Part shown: piece by piece, positions 60,338-64,000 of the stretch | How positions within the stretch are numbered: position 1 is the first letter of the stretch | How the letters are laid out: each line of letters begins with the position of its first letter | Source of the DNA: Hominenteromicrobium mulieris | Lineage (GTDB): Bacteria > Bacillota > Clostridia > Oscillospirales > Acutalibacteraceae | Direction of reading: 5' to 3' | NCBI GenBank assembly: GCA_021029595.1 | Contig: JAJJOY010000001.1 | Coordinates: 434,001 to 498,000 of the forward strand | Length of the DNA: 64,000 nucleotides | Program-made: the position numbers and the translations under genes | The notes under the pieces: model-generated | What the model was told of the DNA's origin: nothing | What the model saw: the letters and a program-made list of their open reading frames with translations, nothing else | Databases searched by the model: none

Positions 60338-60763
60338 ATGGCTTACAACAAAGCCAGAGCCGAAAAACAGTGGCTCAAATGGAAAGAAGCAGAAGAAAGA
60401 AAACTCAGAGAACTCGGCGTGGATGAGGACACCATCCAACGCCTGCATACATACGATTGGGCGCAGTTCAATAAGGAACGGCAGTACCTGCAGCGACAGG
60501 TAGAATGGTCACATTATGTGGACTGGGTTTCAGCACAGGATCTGGAACTGCCCGTCGAGGATACCGAAGCCCTGCTGGACAGCATCGAGGATATGGAGCT
60601 TTTTTCTTTGCTACACAATATGGACAAGCTCACCCTCGAAATCCTCTTCATGAAGATGGACGGATACGGCAGCAAGGAAATCTCAGAGAAAACCGGCCTG
60701 TCAGTAAACGCCATTGATCTGCGGATTTTCAAACTCAAGAAAAAATTAAAAAATTTTTTATAA
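60338..60763 (+). CDS. Sigma-70-like factor (region 4) of the element
   Basis: A 141-residue protein. Residues 95-141 (LTLEILFMKMDGYGSKEISEKTGLSVNAIDLRIFKLKKKLKNFL) form the sigma-70 region 4 helix-turn-helix that recognises -35 boxes; residues 1-90 are charged and helical, without a clear region 2. Such small sigma-like proteins are found in Tn916- and Tn1549-type elements. ATG follows ATCGGAGG. It could recognise the unusual promoter family found three times in this element. Confidence 0.8.
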   Translation: MAYNKARAEKQWLKWKEAEERKLRELGVDEDTIQRLHTYDWAQFNKERQYLQRQVEWSHYVDWVSAQDLELPVEDTEALLDSIEDMELFSLLHNMDKLTLEILFMKMDGYGSKEISEKTGLSVNAIDLRIFKLKKKLKNFL

Positions 60764-61335
60764 GCGGAAAGATTCCGGCCTTTTTCCTGGGCTATAGGGC
60801 GAACGGGGAAAAAGAAACGTTCGCCTTGCAGCTTGAAAAGTAAATACCAGCCATGCGGGTACGTTCCCGCCTGAGCGAGCGACTAAAAGTTTGTTATGCA
60901 CAAACTTCGGAAAAAGCGCCATGACGAGCCGCACGCAAGCTGCCTCCCTTTTCAGGGATGGCGGCTTGTGTTGTTGGCTTTGAGCGATGCATTTTGACCG
61001 GAAAGAGGGGGTAGTTTCCCTTTTCGCCACGACCTTGGGCGGGGTATTATGATACGCGCTATCGTTTTGCCCACACGTCAGATGGGCTGGCCGACCTTGG
61101 GTTGTAATCAGCAAGACCTTCGGGGAGCCAGTGAACGGCTTGTCAACTGCAAGCCTGCCCGCATGGTTCCCAAGGTTGCCGGGGGGCGAGCAGCAAATAC
61201 GGCACATCAAATTCAACCCTTTTATTTTTATTCAGATTGCCGTTGACGGCGAATCCGTGCGGCGCAGGTTTTCTGCGCCGCATCAGTTTGCCGCCAACGC
61301 ACAAGAGCAAATTGCTCTAAGGAGAATGTGCCGAA
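60764..61335 (+). ncRNA. 570-base structured noncoding stretch, candidate RNA or transfer/replication locus
   Basis: No protein-like frame is convincing here. Visible stems in order: GGCGAACG/CGTTCGCC (60798-60805, 60818-60825), GCGGG/CCCGC (60855-60859, 60866-60870), AAGTTTGT/ACAAACTT (60887-60894, 60900-60907), a long stem CAAGCTGCC/GGCGGCTTG with inner TCCCT/AGGGA (60936-60968), GCCG/CGGC (61239-61250), a perfect 10-bp stem 61258-61267 with 61273-61282, and AGAGC/GCTCT right before the DinG ribosome site. Lack of coding potential with dense structure suggests a functional RNA, but a single-strand origin is also possible. Confidence 0.4.
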
Positions 61336-63288
61336 ATGAACAATAGCCTGAAAGAGCAGGCCCATGGGGAAATCGAACGGATCTTCCGAATCCTTCTCCC
61401 TCAAAACGGACTGGCAGTTCGGGAAGAACAGATCACCCTATGCCACGCCATGCTGGACACCCTGCTCAAAAACAATATCGCTTTATGCGACGCGGGAGTC
61501 GGGATTGGCAAGACCTACGCCTACCTGACCGCCTGCATTTTACTGAAGAAGTTTGCCCCGCACGGGCCTGCCGGTTCCCAGCCAGTAGTGGTCTCCACCT
61601 CCAGCGTTGCCCTGCAGGACGCCATCATCGGGGAGTACATCCCATTTTTGTCCCGGATTTTTCTGGAGAACCGCATTATTCAAAAACCCATCCGGGCGAT
61701 GGTGCGAAAAGGCAAGGAACGCTTTGTCTGCGATGTCCGTCTTTCTCATCGGTTGGAAGCCGTGAAACATAAGAAAAAGAATGCGGAGCAGATGAAAGCC
61801 CTGCTCTCCCTTCGCACCTATTATGATTTAGACGCCGTAACCGGCCTCAGTGGATTTGACAGGCGGCAGGTATGCGTCCCCAAGGTTTGTGAGAAAAGCT
61901 GTTCGCTGCGAAATGCCTGCCGGTACCATCAATACCTGAAGGAAGCCCGAAGCGCGGAGATTTTCGTCCAGATCTGCAACCACAACTATCTGCTGGCCGA
62001 CGCTGCCCACCGTTTGCAGGAAATGCGGCCCCTTCTCAATGATTACCGGGCTTTGGTGATCGACGAGGCCCACAAGCTGCCGGACGCAGCACGCCAGATG
62101 TACGGGCAGAGTTTGTCTGCGGAGGATTTCCGTGAACTCTGCGACCTGCTGGCAAAAGAAAAATATATCCTTGCTTCCCAGCGTCTGCGGGAAAAGTTCC
62201 GCGCTCTCATGGGGGCCATGTGCCGGGGCGAACTGCTGGAAGAAGCCCAGCGCACCGCCTTTATTTTAACGCCGGATCGGGAAGCGGCCCTTCGAGATTG
62301 TCTTTCCCTCCTTCGGCAGCTTCAAAAACAGCTTGCCCCGCACCTCCCACGGTGGCTTCTTTACCGGCTGGGAACAACAGAGCAGGCCCTCGGCCTGTTT
62401 TTTACCGGGGACCGAAAATACATCCTCTACATCCAGTACGACAGGGACGGAAGCCCCAGCCTCTGCGCCGCCAGCCGGGAACTGCCGGAGCAGCTGCGCC
62501 GGGCGCTGTGGCTGAAGGACGTCCCCGCCATCCTGACCTCCGGCACCCTCATGGCTGGCGGCAGCTTTGAACGCACAAAAAAGGTCATGGGGCTGTCCTT
62601 AAATCAGCGGCTGGAGGATTTTATTGCGGTTTCGCCCTTCAATTATGAGGAAAACTGCCTTCTTTACATCCCAAATGATCTTCCCAAAACACAGATGGGC
62701 AGTGAACAGGAAGCTAAGTGTCTGGCAGAGCAGATCTGCCGTTTAGTGGAAGCCACGCATGGCCACACTCTGGTGCTTTTTACTTCCTATTCCCTCATGG
62801 GCGCTGTTTACAATCAGGTAAAAGACCGGCTGTCTTTTCCCTTGATGGAAGTATGGCGGCACTCGCAGGACGTCATCCACCAGTTCAAACAGGCCAGCAA
62901 CGCTGTGCTGTTCGCGGCGGGCTCTTGTTGGGAAGGTGTGGACTTTCCCGGCGATATGGTGTCGTCGCTCATACTTGTGCGGCTGCCGTTCCCTGTTCCC
63001 GATCCATTGAGCGAAGCGGAACGGGAGCAGTACCCAACGCTGCAGGATTATATCAAAACCGTAGTAATCCCCGATATGCAGGTAAAGCTGCGGCAGGGCT
63101 TCGGGCGGGCCATCCGCACCGAAACCGACACCTGCGTGGTGAGCATTTTGGACTATCGGGCAGCCCCCGGAGAACGGTATCACAAGGCTGTGCTGGAAAC
63201 CCTGCCGAACCTTCGGCTCACCAGAAAAATCGAAGATGTCGAGGAATTCATCCGGGCAAAGAAAGGCCCGGATTATTTTATGCCATAA
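61336..63288 (+). CDS. DinG-type superfamily 2 DNA helicase
   Basis: A 650-residue helicase of the XPD/DinG group. Walker A is DAGVGIGKTYAYLTA about residue 55; the iron-sulfur region has four cysteines (CVPKVCE, KSCSLRNACRYH) near residues 178-195; the DEAH box is VIDEAHKLPDAA about residue 240; the C-terminal motor domain shows GSCWEGVDFPGD and QGFGRAIRTETDTC. ATG follows AAGGAGAATG. It is a regular member of Tn1549-like elements and probably unwinds DNA during transfer or rolling replication. Confidence 0.92.
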   Translation: MNNSLKEQAHGEIERIFRILLPQNGLAVREEQITLCHAMLDTLLKNNIALCDAGVGIGKTYAYLTACILLKKFAPHGPAGSQPVVVSTSSVALQDAIIGEYIPFLSRIFLENRIIQKPIRAMVRKGKERFVCDVRLSHRLEAVKHKKKNAEQMKALLSLRTYYDLDAVTGLSGFDRRQVCVPKVCEKSCSLRNACRYHQYLKEARSAEIFVQICNHNYLLADAAHRLQEMRPLLNDYRALVIDEAHKLPDAARQMYGQSLSAEDFRELCDLLAKEKYILASQRLREKFRALMGAMCRGELLEEAQRTAFILTPDREAALRDCLSLLRQLQKQLAPHLPRWLLYRLGTTEQALGLFFTGDRKYILYIQYDRDGSPSLCAASRELPEQLRRALWLKDVPAILTSGTLMAGGSFERTKKVMGLSLNQRLEDFIAVSPFNYEENCLLYIPNDLPKTQMGSEQEAKCLAEQICRLVEATHGHTLVLFTSYSLMGAVYNQVKDRLSFPLMEVWRHSQDVIHQFKQASNAVLFAAGSCWEGVDFPGDMVSSLILVRLPFPVPDPLSEAEREQYPTLQDYIKTVVIPDMQVKLRQGFGRAIRTETDTCVVSILDYRAAPGERYHKAVLETLPNLRLTRKIEDVEEFIRAKKGPDYFMP

Positions 63289-63303
63289 AGGAGATTGACA
63301 TAG

Positions 63304-63738
63304 ATGAACAGAAAAACAGAAACGGCGGAATTTCCCTACGCAGACCGCCCCATGTGGTTATACAGCCGCAGCAGCGATAAAAGGATGTTCGTCCTGATTC
63401 AGCAGATGCGGAATCTCTTAGAGGAAGCCAATCATCGGGAATATACCGTTGTAGGTACTTCTCAGGATATGGGTACCGGCAGAAGCATGGCCCGCATGGG
63501 CCTGAAGCAGATGATGCGGAGTGTGCAGGGCGGCTTCGTCCGCGCTGTGCTTGTGCGGGATTTATCCCGCCTGAGCCACGATCCCGCCATCCTGATTCAA
63601 ATACTGGAATTTTTGCAGGATCACGACGCGGTACTGATCACCACCGAGAGCGACCTGCGGTATGAGCTTTACGTCAAGGGGCTGGAAAACCGCTTTTTCC
63701 AGAGGGCGGCCCAAAAGGGCCTCCATTTGCCATGGTAA
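63304..63738 (+). CDS. Small serine recombinase catalytic domain protein
   Basis: A 144-residue protein equal to the N-terminal resolvase/invertase domain alone. LYSRSSDKRMFVLIQQM carries the putative nucleophile Ser in the usual Y-x-R-x-S context, and VRAVLVRDLSRLSHDPAILIQILEFLQDHDAVLITTESD contains the conserved R-D-L-S-R-L-S motif. The DNA-binding and large C-terminal domains are missing, so it is either an accessory to a full recombinase outside the window or a control protein. ATG follows AAAGGAG. Confidence 0.8.
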   Translation: MNRKTETAEFPYADRPMWLYSRSSDKRMFVLIQQMRNLLEEANHREYTVVGTSQDMGTGRSMARMGLKQMMRSVQGGFVRAVLVRDLSRLSHDPAILIQILEFLQDHDAVLITTESDLRYELYVKGLENRFFQRAAQKGLHLPW

Positions 63739-63752
63739 AGGGGGCTGAATTT

Positions 63753-63932
63753 ATGCGTGTTACTTACAATCCAGAAGCGCCATCCCCTCTCATAGTCAAT
63801 GAAATCAAATATTATATGGCGCTTTCGGCCTTGAAAAAGATGCTGGCCGATGGCATCATAACCTCTGAAAATTACAAGAAAGCGACTGTTGCTATTGCCG
63901 AAAGATACCGGGTTTTGCGATACGATATTTAG
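63753..63932 (+). CDS. Small SHOCT-like element protein
   Basis: A 59-residue protein. The end KKMLADGIITSENYKKATVAIAERY resembles the SHOCT motif (short helical segment near C-termini of many proteins). ATG at 63753 has AAGGGGG nine bases upstream; a longer frame from 63732 overlaps the recombinase gene. In related elements such proteins lie between the small and the large serine recombinase genes. Confidence 0.7.
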   Translation: MRVTYNPEAPSPLIVNEIKYYMALSALKKMLADGIITSENYKKATVAIAERYRVLRYDI

Positions 63933-63944
63933 TGGTTATCGTGA

Positions 63945-63973
63945 TAGCTTTGTACCAGCCGTTGTGGTAATGT
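63945..63973 (+). promoter_or_regulatory. Element-specific promoter, copy C
   Basis: TAGCTT (63945-63950), 17-base spacer, TAATGT (63968-63973), at the very end of the window; it should drive the next, unseen gene, probably the large recombinase. Confidence 0.55.
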
Positions 63974-64000
63974 TGTTGCTGCGGGGTGGTCACAATAGAT

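Larger units (their letters stand above)
18384..64000. mobile_element. Integrative and conjugative element, Tn1549/CTn-like, left end near 18.4-18.7 kb, right end beyond the window
   Basis: A contiguous + strand array of conjugation genes (MobC, relaxase, DUF4314, PcfB, ArdC-like, VirD4, Maff2, TrbL-like, PrgI, VirB4, M23 hydrolase), segregation genes, methyltransferases and recombination genes, with a minus-strand cargo operon. This gene set and order is typical of Tn1549-type elements of Clostridia. The element starts shortly after a tRNA-Tyr terminator; no direct repeat can be identified because the other end is outside the window. The partial serine recombinase and SHOCT-like protein at the window end suggest the integration module follows within a few kilobases. 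Confidence 0.9.

Overview
The window looks like a low-to-mid GC Gram-positive gut anaerobe of the class Clostridia, probably Oscillospirales/Ruminococcaceae. The grounds are strong AGGAGG-type ribosome binding sites, Firmicutes-type regulators, a plant and mucin glycan gene set (GH3, GH36-like, DUF2961) and a conjugative element of the Tn1549/CTn type. Family calls are made by eye from protein motifs; no database was searched.

Positions 1 to about 18.38 kb are host chromosome. In order they hold the 3' part of recG, a small membrane protein, a DUF2961 glycosidase, a patatin-like esterase, a ferredoxin-type iron-sulfur gene pair divergent from a Crp/Fnr regulator (with an apparent ACG start), an HdeD-like membrane protein, a GH3 beta-glycosidase divergent from a GH36-like alpha-galactosidase, a YgiQ radical SAM protein, and a three-gene minus-strand operon. 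That operon carries a chimeric pseudogene (TIM-barrel isomerase start joined out of frame to a TolB-like propeller end). Next come a tRNA-Lys/Thr/Tyr cluster, a secreted protein, larC behind an attenuator-type leader, and a second, inverted tRNA-Tyr.

From about 18.4 kb to the end of the window (right end not reached) lies an integrative conjugative element. Almost all of its genes run on the + strand. It encodes a ParM/ParR-like segregation pair, a ribbon-helix-helix protein, a cytosine methyltransferase, an amidoligase and gamma-glutamylcyclotransferase pair, a 1405-residue thioester/CnaB surface adhesin with its own class B sortase, S-adenosylmethionine synthetase, a TOPRIM-like primase protein, an adenine/N4-cytosine methyltransferase, MobC and a MOBP-type relaxase, DUF4314, PcfB (DUF3801), an ArdC-like antirestriction protein, VirD4, Maff2, a TrbL/VirB6-like protein, PrgI, VirB4 and an M23 peptidoglycan hydrolase. 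These form the mating machinery, DNA processing and recipient-protection modules.

An AT-richer minus-strand cargo operon (about 48.1 to 58.4 kb) follows: TetR, KTR zinc-ribbon protein, two ABC half-transporters of the siderophore/exporter type, a complete Opp/Nik importer, a DtxR/MntR-type regulator and a receiver-less winged-helix protein. It reads as a metal or metallophore uptake island. The last 5.5 kb hold control and excision functions: an XRE repressor, a second receiver-less winged-helix protein, a sigma-70-like factor, a 570-base structured noncoding stretch, a DinG-type helicase, a small serine-recombinase catalytic domain and a small SHOCT-like protein.

The most interesting element-wide signals are: many transfer genes have no ATG where the ribosome binding site and family N-terminus demand one (ATA, ATC, ATT, CTG, TTG and even TAG or TCG instead); three near-identical promoters share -35, -10 and spacer sequence; intrinsic terminators sit directly in front of ribosome binding sites inside the + strand gene array; and seven unrelated element proteins share a basic C-terminal tail ending in Glu-Arg, a possible type IV secretion signal.
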